Assembly (NCBI GenBank): GCA_024701455.1
Contig: JABXYP010000001.1
Coordinates: 1,244,001-1,308,000 of the forward strand
Origin: Bacillus sp. A301a_S52
GTDB taxonomy: Bacteria > Bacillota > Bacilli > Bacillales > Salisediminibacteriaceae
Direction of reading: 5' to 3'
DNA: 64,000 nt
Part shown: positions 1 through 8,897 of the stretch, in pieces
Layout: every line of letters begins with the position of its first letter
Numbering within the stretch: position 1 is the first letter of the stretch
Made by a program: the position numbers and the translations under genes
Notes under the pieces: model-generated
What the model saw: only the letters and a program-made list of their open reading frames with translations
What the model was told of the DNA's origin: nothing
Databases searched by the model: none

Positions 1-1512
1 AGGCCGAATCATGGCTTAAAGGTAACAGGAAGTGAAATGAAATTACGTTTCTGTTTAGCAGAATATTTATTTGATAGAACAAAAGAAACAGCTACAACGA
101 TTTTGATGAATCAGTTATCAGATTTAATTGAGGCGGATAAATATCAAGCAATTTGGGCGATCATTCTTGAACGGATTAAACAAAACGGGATGACATTATC
201 TGATATTGCTATTAATAATTTATTTATTCATTTAGTCATCGCCTATAAACGTGTGATATCCGGCCACCATGTGTCTCTATTCAATGATGACAATCGAGAA
301 ATGAAAGATCAAAAGGAATATAGTGTAGCATGTGACATTATTAGAGATACGGAAGAACAGCTACAGGTCACATTCCCAGATTCAGAGGTAGCCTACATTA
401 CGTTGCATTTGCTCGGTACGAAAATAGTAACTAACCATCATATGAAAGTGGAAGATTTGACCCCTATTATTAAGGATGACTATCTTCAATTGACAAAGAA
501 ATTATTAGACGAAATTGAAAAGAAATTAAAGCTAGATATTGCAGAAGATGACGAATTAATTATGGCGATGAGTCTTCATTTGAAGCCTGCTATTAACAGA
601 TATCGTTACGGGATGAACATTAGAAATCCATTGCTACAAGATATTAAAAAAACGTATCCAATGGCATTTGAAGCAGGGATCATTGCTGGAATAGCCCTGG
701 AGGAGTTGACGAACGTCACCATTGATGAGAATGAAATTGGCTACTTGGCACTTCATATTGGAGCTGCCATAGAAAGGCGAAATTTAAAATCCGATAAACC
801 AAAACGAGCGATTATCGTGTGTGCCTCAGGTGTAGGTAGTGCCCAGATGATTAAATATAAATTAAAATCACGTTTTGCTGATAAAATTGAGGTTGTGAAA
901 ACGACCGAGTATTATAAACTAAGCCAGTGCTCATTAGCGGACATCGATGTTATTATCAGCTCACTGCCAATTCAAGAAGAACTACCTGTCCCGATCGTTT
1001 ATGTGAATACCATTTTGACAGACAATGACTTTTCTAAAGTTGACCACTTTATATCAGATCGTCATATTACCGTTGGCCAGTATCTTTATAGCGATTTAAT
1101 TTTAGCTAATCAGCCATGTGAGACAAAAGAAGAGGTTCTTACATTGTTAGCTAATCATATACAAAGGCAAGGTTTTGTAGACGACACATTTATAGAAGGG
1201 CTTCATGCTCGAGAAAATATTGCACCGACCTCATATGGGAATTTAGTGGCGATCCCTCATCCTATTACCCCGATGTGGAAAGAGACTTTCGTAGCCGTTT
1301 GTACGCTTGAAAAGCCTGTCATGTGGGGGGAGAAACCAGTGCAGCTCGTTTGTCTTTTGAATGTGAAAAAAGAGAGCACGGAAGATCTTGAATCTCTTTA
1401 TGGCCTCTTAACAAAGATAGTTGAAAGTCCAGCGCTTGTGCAGGAATGTTTAAAGTGTAAAGAAGAAAAAGACATTATGAACGTGTTATTGAAAGGCATA
1501 CACGGGCCATAA
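1..1512 (+). CDS. PRD-containing transcriptional activator with PTS EIIB and EIIA domains (5'-truncated)
   Basis: A MtlR/LicR-type activator of sugar PTS genes whose activity is set by phosphorylation. The frame is open to the first base, and the residues before the first Met (ending GLKVTGSE) look like the linker between the N-terminal HTH and PRD1, so the DNA-binding domains lie outside the window. Counting from the Met at position 37, two PRDs carry the usual histidines (H65, H124, H181, H240). An EIIB-Gat-like domain follows with its phosphocysteine in CASGVGSAQ (C262), then an EIIA-type domain with the active-site His in VAIPHP (H408). A Rho-independent terminator follows. The target operon is not visible and may lie upstream. 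Family assignment is secure; the sugar is unknown. Confidence 0.9.
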   Translation, partial: RPNHGLKVTGSEMKLRFCLAEYLFDRTKETATTILMNQLSDLIEADKYQAIWAIILERIKQNGMTLSDIAINNLFIHLVIAYKRVISGHHVSLFNDDNREMKDQKEYSVACDIIRDTEEQLQVTFPDSEVAYITLHLLGTKIVTNHHMKVEDLTPIIKDDYLQLTKKLLDEIEKKLKLDIAEDDELIMAMSLHLKPAINRYRYGMNIRNPLLQDIKKTYPMAFEAGIIAGIALEELTNVTIDENEIGYLALHIGAAIERRNLKSDKPKRAIIVCASGVGSAQMIKYKLKSRFADKIEVVKTTEYYKLSQCSLADIDVIISSLPIQEELPVPIVYVNTILTDNDFSKVDHFISDRHITVGQYLYSDLILANQPCETKEEVLTLLANHIQRQGFVDDTFIEGLHARENIAPTSYGNLVAIPHPITPMWKETFVAVCTLEKPVMWGEKPVQLVCLLNVKKESTEDLESLYGLLTKIVESPALVQECLKCKEEKDIMNVLLKGIHGP

Positions 1513-1571
1513 CGGTTAAGCTAGTGATATCACTGAAAGACGAGATAAATAGTTTAGTTGCTTTCTGATTG

Positions 1572-1601
1572 CCGTACGTTTAAAATGTACGGTATTTTTT
1601 T
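1572..1601 (+). terminator. Rho-independent terminator after the PRD regulator
   Basis: CCGTAC / GTACGG stem around an AT-rich loop, followed by TATTTTTTT. It lies about 60 bp after the regulator stop codon. The opposite strand has no T-run after the stem, so it acts on + transcripts only. Confidence 0.85.
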
Positions 1602-1677
1602 AGTGCTTGTAGATGTCGGAACTCTAAGAAACGGTAATGATGTGAGGATTTTTACTATCTATAAACCGTTCGTAAAT

Positions 1678-1760
1678 CTCCTCTGGCTCAAAATAGAGAG
1701 GAGAGCTGATTCACTCAACTCCCACAGTTAGTCGTTGTGTCACTAAAAAATGGTGGGAGG
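1678..1760. repeat. Fragment of the interspersed intergenic repeat
   Basis: Contains the CTCAAAATAGAGAGGAGAGC block and a CTGATTCACTCAACT block that also occur in the repeat copies at 8672-8814 and 52490-52706. Both ends are degenerate. The rest of this gap, to 1989, shows no gene; a TTAAGGAG ribosome binding site for the next gene is at about 1975-1982. Confidence 0.5.
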
Positions 1761-1989
1761 TGGTGCACTTACTCAATTACTGACACTAAATTCTCACGTT
1801 TGCACTATTTATACATACGAACGTCACATGTAATAAAACTGACCTTCTAGGGGGAAAATACGGTATAAATAACCTTGTTATAAATTTCACTAAATGAAGG
1901 GTAGTAACTTGAGAGGCGTATGAGCTATTATGTCTTCTCTACCAAATATAACCATACCTATTTTGGCATGACATTAAGGAGACTAACTT

Positions 1990-3081
1990 ATGGTACGGAT
2001 TTCTAATATCCAATTATTTATGCTTGTGGTTGTATTTATAGTTGGCAGTACGACGTTATTCGCTTTAGGGATAGGGGCAGGGAGAGATGCGTGGATTGTT
2101 ATGTTGCTAGAAGCGCTAGCAGGTGCCGTTGTATTGTGGGTTTATACCCAATTTCCAAAGTGGTTCCCTCATCAAACGTTTGCTCACATGCTTAAAGTGA
2201 TCCTTGGGAAAAAACTAGGAATACCATTATTAGCTCTGTACTGTTTCTATTTTTATAATCAAGTCTATTACAATTTTTATGAGTTCGGTGCTTTAATAAA
2301 GCTAACGACACTTGAATTGACACCTATACTTGTCATATTATATATATTTATTTTTGCCATGATTTATATGATATATCTTGGTTTTGAAGTAATTGCACGC
2401 ACTTGTGAAATCTTATTACCATACCTAATATTTTTCTTGCTGATTATTTTTATTTTAGCCAGTTTGTCAGAAGGGTTTGATATTACGGAGATGCTTCCAG
2501 TTTTGAGTGAGGGTTTTAAACCAATATTAGAAGAGTGGCGTGTTAGTATCGGTTTTCCGTATGGAGAAATGGTTGTTTTTTTGACTTTTTGGCATTACGT
2601 AGATAAACACGAACATATCAGAAAAGTCACTTTTTGGGCGTTGGCTGTTTCAACGTTTTTTGTGATTTTATCAATAATCGTTATGATTTCTATGTTGGGC
2701 CCTGAACTGACTGGAAAAACAGAAATTCCTCTTTTAGAAACAATACTTGCTATAAAAGTGGCAGAAATTATAACAAACTTAGATAGTTTAGCTGTGTTCA
2801 TTATATTTATTGGAGGATTTTATAAGACAATCTTACATTTTATGGGTTTCTATTTAACATTTACGTGGCTAGTTAAAAGTGCAAAAGTAAAATGGTTGTT
2901 TTTTGTTATCTCAATGTTCTATCCCATTATTTCTTATTACCGATTTCCAGGACTTGATATACAGCGATGGATTGGGCCAGGGGATGCTACTTACATTGTT
3001 CCAATTTTTGCATGCCTTCCTATTTTCTTATTAATCATTGGTTATTTAAAAAGAAAGAGGGAAGGGACATTCACAATGTGA
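1990..3081 (+). CDS. gerAB: GerAB-family germinant receptor permease subunit
   Basis: A 363-residue polytopic protein of the spore germination (GerAB/YndE) branch of the APC superfamily, which forms the B subunit of nutrient germinant receptors in the spore inner membrane. About ten hydrophobic segments run through the sequence, beginning with IQLFMLVVVFIVGSTTLFALG and ending with a KRKR-containing tail, which is the usual size and plan for GerAB. ATG at 1990 is preceded by TTAAGGAG. Its partners GerAA and GerAC are encoded convergently just downstream instead of in one operon. The germinant specificity cannot be read from the sequence. The symbol is a family name, not an orthology claim. Confidence 0.92.
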   Translation: MVRISNIQLFMLVVVFIVGSTTLFALGIGAGRDAWIVMLLEALAGAVVLWVYTQFPKWFPHQTFAHMLKVILGKKLGIPLLALYCFYFYNQVYYNFYEFGALIKLTTLELTPILVILYIFIFAMIYMIYLGFEVIARTCEILLPYLIFFLLIIFILASLSEGFDITEMLPVLSEGFKPILEEWRVSIGFPYGEMVVFLTFWHYVDKHEHIRKVTFWALAVSTFFVILSIIVMISMLGPELTGKTEIPLLETILAIKVAEIITNLDSLAVFIIFIGGFYKTILHFMGFYLTFTWLVKSAKVKWLFFVISMFYPIISYYRFPGLDIQRWIGPGDATYIVPIFACLPIFLLIIGYLKRKREGTFTM

Positions 3082-3192
3082 AAAGAGGATACCGATTGTG
3101 AATGTGGGAAGTTAAAGTATTTGGATAGTCAAAGCCGTCCAGTTATTTGGTTGCATTGGGAGTGCTGCTAGTATACGAAAGGAGTGGGAAGT

Positions 3193-3324
3193 GTGCCGGA
3201 CTTACATGATTTTTTACGCTCGGATATCATGTCCTTAATACTTTTTTATGGAGGAATGGTCTATGCAGCTATTTTAGGCTTGGTCATGTTTTATCACGCC
3301 ATTCTTTTAATAATGAAACGCTAA
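3193..3324 (+). CDS. 43-residue single-span membrane peptide next to gerAB
   Basis: A GTG-started small gene with AAAGGAG about 8 bp upstream. The product begins VPDLHDFLRSD and has one hydrophobic segment (roughly residues 14-40) ending in MKR. It lies 111 bp after gerAB on the same strand and stops 5 bp before the end of convergent gerAC. Small membrane D subunits are known in some GerA-type receptor operons, usually about 70 residues with two spans; this one is shorter with one span. A role as an accessory receptor subunit is inference from position. No terminator separates it from gerAB. Confidence 0.6.
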   Translation: MPDLHDFLRSDIMSLILFYGGMVYAAILGLVMFYHAILLIMKR

Positions 3325-3329
3325 TCGTA

Positions 3330-4490
3330 TTAAGGTTTGGCAGGATCGGCTACAAACTTAGGTTCGATGTTTACATTCACATTGACAGTGTATGGAACAT
3401 TCGGATAAATATCGTCCCAATCGTCCTTTACTTGATTCCATACACGAGGATTTTCTTTTTGTAAAATGCGACCCAATCCCAAAATGTCTGCTTCGTAAGT
3501 TTTTTGTACTTTATCGAGCATTTTATGAATATCCTCTTCAATTAACCTTTCATTTTCTTTTTCTAAATGGGCGAAGTAGTTAAGCTGTTCTGACTGTGTT
3601 TCAAATTCTCCATCAGCCATTTGTTCGGACAGTCTTGCTGTTTCGTTTATTTCAATCGTAAAAGAAATATCATTTTTCTCAGACGTTGTTGCTTTAATTT
3701 GAGAGGTCACTGTGTCTACTAGAATGGATACTAATTTTTCTTTTTCTATAAGTGATGGTAACGTGATAGGGGCGTGTTTATTAGGTGAAATTCCCATTGC
3801 CCAATGATAACCATCAAGTTCCCGATGTTTTAATAGCCCTTTTAGGACATCATCTTTAAATACAGCTTTTCCTGAGTAGAAGATATGCTCAGCTGAGTCA
3901 GAAGGTGATGTTTCTAAAGAAAGGACTCCTGTTATTGGGTCAATCCCCTCTTCTAAAGCTAGTTTGTAAAAATGATGTTTAGTGAATTGACCAGAAATGT
4001 CATCGTGATGCTCAATCAGTCGATTTAAATAGTCACCGGTAATTCGTGCAATCTGGTTAGCCTTCTTCTCAAGAAGTTCTTTCGCTTCTGTTTCTTCGAC
4101 AATGCATAACCATACATATCCTCTGACTTCTTTGCCACGTTTAAAGGTATCAATTAACGGTAAGACGCCCTCTTTAGCTAGTTTTTCTTGAATCATGATG
4201 ACCTTTGTATGGGCTAAAAAAGCATCTCGATCGACGCTTTCGTTTTGTTTTCTCAAAGCCTCCTCAATGGTTTTACCGGTTGTAGAAATGAGTGTTGCAG
4301 GAGTAATAGGAGGAGGATTGAAAGTGCTCTCTGCTAACGGTCTTAAATATTGTGACGTAACTAAATAGTCTCCTGTTGTGTCATCTCGATCAATCGCAAT
4401 AGATGTCACAATTCCTAATTCGCTAATTTCAAGTCTATCCCAGCAGCCAGTCAATATTACTAAACAAATTAGCATGATGATTCCTCTCAC
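3330..4490 (-). CDS. gerAC: GerAC-family germinant receptor lipoprotein
   Basis: The C subunit of a nutrient germinant receptor, a lipoprotein on the outer face of the spore inner membrane. The short signal peptide ends in the lipobox LTGC followed by WDRLEISELG, a strong GerAC signature. I chose GTG at 4490 because AAGGA lies 9 bp upstream and it keeps an Arg in the n-region. Alternatives are TTG at 4499, overlapping the gerAA stop but with its AAGGA abutting it, and ATG at 4475, with AGAGG upstream but no basic residue. About 386 aa, a normal length. It is translationally coupled to gerAA upstream and convergent with the gerAB unit. Confidence 0.9.
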   Translation of the reverse strand: MRGIIMLICLVILTGCWDRLEISELGIVTSIAIDRDDTTGDYLVTSQYLRPLAESTFNPPPITPATLISTTGKTIEEALRKQNESVDRDAFLAHTKVIMIQEKLAKEGVLPLIDTFKRGKEVRGYVWLCIVEETEAKELLEKKANQIARITGDYLNRLIEHHDDISGQFTKHHFYKLALEEGIDPITGVLSLETSPSDSAEHIFYSGKAVFKDDVLKGLLKHRELDGYHWAMGISPNKHAPITLPSLIEKEKLVSILVDTVTSQIKATTSEKNDISFTIEINETARLSEQMADGEFETQSEQLNYFAHLEKENERLIEEDIHKMLDKVQKTYEADILGLGRILQKENPRVWNQVKDDWDDIYPNVPYTVNVNVNIEPKFVADPAKP

Positions 4491-4495
4491 AGTTA

Positions 4496-6085
4496 TCAAT
4501 CCTTATGGTTCGTAATTGACGATTCTGAATGTTTTTCAGTGTTATGTTGTTCATAATCTTCCCTTATAAAATGCTCAGGCTTTGATTTTAGTTTCTGTAA
4601 GGGGAAGCGAATAATAGAATCTTTAAGCTCAGACAAGACAATGGGTCCAAATGGTTCAAGGTAAGGGACCCCAAAAGAGCGAAGAGAGCATGCGTGAGCA
4701 AGCAATATGATGCTCCCCATTAGAATACCGAAAAAACCGAACAGCCCTCCGGCAAAAAGTAATAAAAACCTTGATAACACGATAATGCTGTTTAAAGAAG
4801 AAACGATGAAACCAGTAATGGCTGTTAAGGCAACGACGATAACCATTGGAGCACTGACAACACCAGCTTGTACTGCTGCCTCACCGAGAATTAACGCACC
4901 GACGATCGTGACGGCTGAGCCTATTGGCCTTGGCATTCTAACTCCAGCCTCTTTCAGTAACTCAAACAGAAAAATCATGACCATCGCCTCCAGAAATAAA
5001 GGGAAAGGGACTCTTTCTTCTGAGGCAGCGATCGTAACTAAAAATACCGATGGAATCATTTCTTGATGAAACGTGGAAACAGCCACAAAGAGGGCCGGTG
5101 TTAGGACTGTCAAAAATAACGATATGATTCGAAATAGTCTAACAAGTGATGAGATATAAAATTTTGATGAATAATCTTCATGTACTTGGAAATTTTCAAT
5201 AAATAAATGGGGTAGCGTTAAAACAAACGGTGTCCCTTCACAGAGAATGGCGACTCGTCCTTTTAATATTTTCCCCACAACTTTATCTGGTTTTTCGCTG
5301 TTTGCAATTGTAGGGAACAAGGAATATGGATAGTCTTCTATGAGCTGTTCTATATAACCAGATTCCAAAATATCCACTTGTTTAATACTTTTTAAACGTT
5401 GTTTTACTTCATGAACGATATGTTCATCAGCAAATCCTTTCATATAAATGAGACGAACAACTGTTTTTGCGTTTTTACCAATATTCATGTCTTCTAATGT
5501 TAAATCGGAGTTTCTAATTCTTTTTCTAATAAGTGTTGTATTAAGTGTAATATCTTCTGTAAAACCCTCACGTGAACCACGGACATTAGCTTCCGTGTCA
5601 GGCTCTTCAATTTGTCGTGTGTGTATTTCTTGTGATTCTGCTACAAGGGCTTTATTAAACCCAGGAAGGAAAATAACCGTCTTACCTAATAAAATACTAT
5701 CTATCACGACATCCATGTGATAGGTTTCTTTTACGGCAGCTACGTTAAGAACTTGCTTTTTTACTACTGAAAATAAACCAGTTGATAATAAAGAAGCAGA
5801 GGGAAAATGTGCTTGCCTCAACGCTTTGACAATATATGAATTAATATAATCTTCTGAAGCCATCCCAAACAAATAGCTAATAAAAAGTGATGTTGGCTGA
5901 GATAAGGTAGTTTCAATTTCCCGATATTTAAAGTCACTGCTTTGACCTAACGTGTTCACGAGATAGGTCAAATTACGCTGTATATCCAAATCAATACTAT
6001 TTTCGTCATACAGTTTTTTTGATTGTATAGGTGAAGATGTTTTTAATAAGTCAAAATTACGAACGAGAGTCATTTTTTTAGACAT
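4496..6085 (-). CDS. gerAA: GerAA-family germinant receptor subunit
   Basis: A 529-residue A subunit with a large hydrophilic N-terminal domain (about 1-300) and a membrane domain with several spans (about 305-480), as in GerAA/GerKA. Recognisable blocks include MDVVIDSILLGKTVIF, RGSREGFTEDI (the conserved GPREGF-like block) and RMPRPIGSAVTIVGALILGEAAVQAG. Start is ATG at 6085 with GAGGT 7 bp upstream. It is first in a two-gene operon with gerAC. The tail is hydrophilic and rich in His and Glu. The cognate GerAB is encoded on the opposite strand 1.2 kb beyond gerAC, an unusual arrangement. Confidence 0.93.
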   Translation of the reverse strand: MSKKMTLVRNFDLLKTSSPIQSKKLYDENSIDLDIQRNLTYLVNTLGQSSDFKYREIETTLSQPTSLFISYLFGMASEDYINSYIVKALRQAHFPSASLLSTGLFSVVKKQVLNVAAVKETYHMDVVIDSILLGKTVIFLPGFNKALVAESQEIHTRQIEEPDTEANVRGSREGFTEDITLNTTLIRKRIRNSDLTLEDMNIGKNAKTVVRLIYMKGFADEHIVHEVKQRLKSIKQVDILESGYIEQLIEDYPYSLFPTIANSEKPDKVVGKILKGRVAILCEGTPFVLTLPHLFIENFQVHEDYSSKFYISSLVRLFRIISLFLTVLTPALFVAVSTFHQEMIPSVFLVTIAASEERVPFPLFLEAMVMIFLFELLKEAGVRMPRPIGSAVTIVGALILGEAAVQAGVVSAPMVIVVALTAITGFIVSSLNSIIVLSRFLLLFAGGLFGFFGILMGSIILLAHACSLRSFGVPYLEPFGPIVLSELKDSIIRFPLQKLKSKPEHFIREDYEQHNTEKHSESSITNHKD

Positions 6086-6119
6086 GTTGTAGACCTCATT
6101 TTAGAAGTTGTAACATTAT

Positions 6120-6154
6120 CGTGTGTATTTTTATTTGAAAAATACACGTTTTTT
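6120..6154 (+). terminator. Forward-strand terminator antisense-side of the ger genes
   Basis: GTGTATTTTT / AAAAATACAC stem with a 5-base loop followed by G and TTTTTT on the + strand. The opposite strand has no T-run after the stem. No + strand gene lies between 3324 and here, so the natural substrate is a transcript reading from the gerAB unit antisense through gerAC and gerAA. Confidence 0.7.
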
Positions 6155-6525
6155 CAGTCTTAATAAAATGGGGAAATATCCTGCTGATACTTTTGAACTG
6201 ATTTCCTTAACAAAACACCTATAAAGAGTGAAGCATAGACGGCTCTCTTGTTACAGATTATATTTCCATCGAGGAAATTATTTCAGCTAAATGAGGTCAT
6301 GAACCCTTTCGGATCACGGGCTTGTCAGCCATCTCTGAATTTCTGTAAGTGATGGACTTTCGCTGTAGTTCTTTTAAAATTGGACGTGTGATGGCACGTA
6401 TTTATCAATATTTATGTGTTGAGGTAATTTGTGACATTTATTTTAAGAATAAAAGGAAGGCGTCAAATCAACAAAGTTAATCTTGCTTGTTAAAAAATGA
6501 TCTAACAAAACATGGTATAATAGTT

Positions 6526-6680
6526 TATCCCACTCTTAAGGGGGCAGTAAAACCCCCAGCTCAAAACTTAAGAAGATCGAAACGTTTAGGTGGGGGAGAT
6601 AAACTGCCCCTAAAGGTCCGATAAGTTAAGCTAACAATCAGTGGGGGATGAAGGGAAATCGCCACTGATTGAATTTTAGC
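6526..6680. repeat. Composite repeat with a long imperfect palindrome
   Basis: Starts TTTATCCCA and continues through AGGGGGCAGT plus a run of C, later met by the near-complement GGGGGAGATAAACTGCCCCT, then a CAATCAGTGGGGG / CCACTGATTG pair. The same TTTATCCCA...GGGGCAGTAAAACCCCC start recurs at 12699. It abuts a second, ordinary repeat copy at 6681-6793. Confidence 0.55.
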
Positions 6681-6793
6681 TTTATCACAGATAAGCGTCC
6701 GTCAACCTCCTGATTTAAAATAGAGAGGAGAGGTAACTCTATTTAGGCGTGAGGTAACGGCCGGTAATGTCCTGATTAAAGGGGCGTTTTATC
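6681..6793 (-). repeat. Short-form interspersed repeat
   Basis: Begins TTTATCACAGATAAGCGTCCG and ends with AAAGGGGCGTTTTAT. It contains the AAAATAGAGAGGAGAG...CTCTATTT hairpin but lacks the central CACAAGC/GCTTGTG module. Defined as minus because the full copies at 15145 and 16436 run in the opposite sense. Confidence 0.65.
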
Positions 6794-6850
6794 GAAATTA
6801 ACTGTTACTCATTATTTAAAGCTATCATCAAAGACAAGTAGGTGAATAGA

Positions 6851-7873
6851 TTGAAGTTAACGATCACAGAAATTGCAAAATTAGCAGGTGTTTCTAAATC
6901 TACCGTCTCAAAAATTATTAATAATTATGACGATATAGGCGCAGAAACAAGAGGAAAAGTAATGAAGATTATGGAAGAGTATGGTTATCGTCCTACATAT
7001 TCAGCACAATCATTGGCTAAAAAAGTGTCCAATGTTATCGGTGTTATTTATGCAGGGAAAATTAACTCTGATTTGAATCATCCATTCTTCATTGAAGTCT
7101 TAAATGCTTTCAAGAAAGTGATTGGGTTGGAGGGTTTTGATTTATTATTTTTTTCGAATGAACGTTTTAACCCAAATGGCGAAGATTATTTAGCAAGGTG
7201 TCGGCACTACAATGTGGATGGGTGTCTTATTATTGCAGGCGGTGAGATAGAACCGTCCATTAAGAAATTGGATGAAAGTGATATTCCATGTATCGGTGTT
7301 GATTTAGAACTGACAGGAGAGCATTCCGCCTATATTATGACTGATAATGAAAAAATTTCGACACTTGTCGTGGACTATTTATATTTAGAAGGTCATCGAG
7401 AAGTGGCGTTCATCGGTGGCTTGCCATCTTCTCCTATTTCTGAAATGAGAGCGGACGCATTTGCACGTAGGATGACTACATGTGGTCTGACAATAAGAGC
7501 AGAATGGATGAAGCACGGTGATTTTTTTGAGCAGAGTGGCTATGAAAAAATGGCGGAACTCTTACAGGAGAAGCACGTACCGAAAGCGATTTTTGCCGTT
7601 TCTGATTTAATGGCACTTGGAGCAATAAAAGCAATCAGAGACCACGGTTACAATGTAAACGATTTCGCAATTGTAGGCTGTGATGATATTTTAGCTGCCC
7701 GTTATTCAGATCCTCCGTTAACAACTGTGAAGCAAGATAAAGAAAAAATTGGGCATATGGCGGCTATGATGCTTAAAGATATGATCAAGAACCATGGAAA
7801 ACCGGGAGCGGTTAAAGTAGCACCAGAGCTAGTCATCAGGTCGTCATCACGTATAAAAAAAATTAATAGTTGA
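6851..7873 (+). CDS. LacI/GalR-family transcriptional repressor
   Basis: An N-terminal LacI-type HTH (ITEIAKLAGVSKSTVSKIINNYDDIGAETR, residues about 4-33) is followed by a hinge and a periplasmic-binding-protein-like effector domain with typical blocks such as DGCLIIAGG, HREVAFIGG and PKAIFAVSDLMALGAIKA. I prefer TTG at 6851, with AGGTGA 5 bp upstream, which gives the usual MKLTITEIA start; GTG at 6842 is the alternative. About 340 aa. The next genes on the strand are a ROK kinase and a phospho-beta-glycosidase about 1 kb downstream, so control of that sugar locus is plausible but not shown. The effector is unknown. Confidence 0.9.
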   Translation: MKLTITEIAKLAGVSKSTVSKIINNYDDIGAETRGKVMKIMEEYGYRPTYSAQSLAKKVSNVIGVIYAGKINSDLNHPFFIEVLNAFKKVIGLEGFDLLFFSNERFNPNGEDYLARCRHYNVDGCLIIAGGEIEPSIKKLDESDIPCIGVDLELTGEHSAYIMTDNEKISTLVVDYLYLEGHREVAFIGGLPSSPISEMRADAFARRMTTCGLTIRAEWMKHGDFFEQSGYEKMAELLQEKHVPKAIFAVSDLMALGAIKAIRDHGYNVNDFAIVGCDDILAARYSDPPLTTVKQDKEKIGHMAAMMLKDMIKNHGKPGAVKVAPELVIRSSSRIKKINS

Positions 7874-7910
7874 CAGTTTAAATTCTTATCCAATAGACTA
7901 ATAAGTGAAG

Positions 7911-7924
7911 CGAAAGCGGTTTAG
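7911..7924. promoter_or_regulatory. Candidate LacI/CcpA-type operator 1
   Basis: CGAAAGCGGTTTAG, sharing the GAAAGCG core with a second site at 7977. It deviates from the cre consensus at three or so positions, so it may be an operator for the adjacent LacI protein. Weak support. Confidence 0.3.
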
Positions 7925-7935
7925 TAAATTATTTA

Positions 7936-7964
7936 GCAGAGAGAACGTCATCTCTCTGTTGCTA
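7936..7964 (+). terminator. Hairpin after the LacI gene
   Basis: Perfect CAGAGAGA / TCTCTCTG 8-bp stem with a 6-base loop, 63 bp after the regulator stop. The following TTGCTATT is only weakly T-rich, so termination is uncertain. Confidence 0.4.
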
Positions 7965-7976
7965 TTAAAAGCGAAA

Positions 7977-7990
7977 TGAAAGCGCTAAAC
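7977..7990. promoter_or_regulatory. Candidate LacI/CcpA-type operator 2
   Basis: TGAAAGCGCTAAAC matches 12 of 14 positions of the cre consensus. Together with the site at 7911, 66 bp away, it could form a looping operator pair. From here to the repeat at 8672 I see no gene. Confidence 0.35.
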
Positions 7991-8671
7991 TGTTGATTCT
8001 TCAGCATTTTATTTGTTTAACTTGGGGTTGTTAAATCATTTAGAAGGTTATTTTATCTAGCCTTATAAATGAACTTGTTATTTTGTGGATTCGTCAATGC
8101 ATAAGTAGCTGTGCCTAATAGTAAAAGCTGCGATAAAAAATCGATTATGAACTCATATTAGAGTGTAATGACCTGTATGAGAATTGGCCTTGCTAGTGCA
8201 TTAATGTTAATGGCGAATTGCTTTATGAGATCGTTTCTGTTTATACGATTCAAGCAACTTAAAGGAAGGTGATGAACGATATAGCGAGGGAATGTGGGGG
8301 GATTCTCTTAGGAGATTCCAAATGAACTACTGCTTATCATTGGATTTAAGTGTTAATTGCTTTCTTATAAAAATAAATGACTGTCTCGGTAACTTGTTTC
8401 CGAAAATGAAACAGTGAGAAAAAATTCTTCTTAACTCCACCTGATTAAAAGTTCCCATCTACGTAACACGTTGAGGTGGGGGATATACCCCATAAAACAT
8501 ATTAGGATTAAATTTATTTTCAATAAGAATCGACCAATGATAACTAAACGACACTTGTAAAAAAAGAGCAGTATAGAAAGGCAGTGACGACTTATAATCC
8601 CATGATTGTTAGTTGGAGACGATATATCGGGCAAGCGTCCGTTGTAGAGAAAGATCACTGTGTGAGCTTTT

Positions 8672-8814
8672 TTTATCACAGATACAGGTAACAGTCCGTA
8701 AAGCTCCGTCTCAACAAAGAGAGGAGAGCTAACGGACGCTAATGTCCTGATTCACTTAACTACCAAACAGTGGGAGAAGAGTGAAAACTCTCACTAGTTG
8801 AAGGTTCGTTTTAT
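8672..8814 (-). repeat. Short-form interspersed repeat
   Basis: Runs from TTTATCACAGATACAGG to TTGAAGGTTCGTTTTAT, the same two ends as the full-length copies, but the middle reads CACTTAACTACCAAACAG in place of the CACAAGC hairpin module. It lies 84 bp upstream of the ROK kinase start. Confidence 0.7.
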
Positions 8815-8897
8815 TGGTGTGTGTTTGTAGGATGAAATGGGCTTAAGTATTACCTGAGGTGTTAATAAAAGTTAATTTAAGAAGGAGTCAAACACTC

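Noticed and set aside
8272..8325. A 17-codon frame with GGAAGGTG before ATG (MNDIARECGG...)
   Set aside because: Too short, and it ends at once; the resemblance to the start of a LacI HTH is only a few residues.
8431..8679. A minus-strand open frame of 82 codons in the LacI-ROK gap
   Set aside because: No ribosome binding site and low-complexity composition, and it runs into a repeat copy; no recognisable domain.
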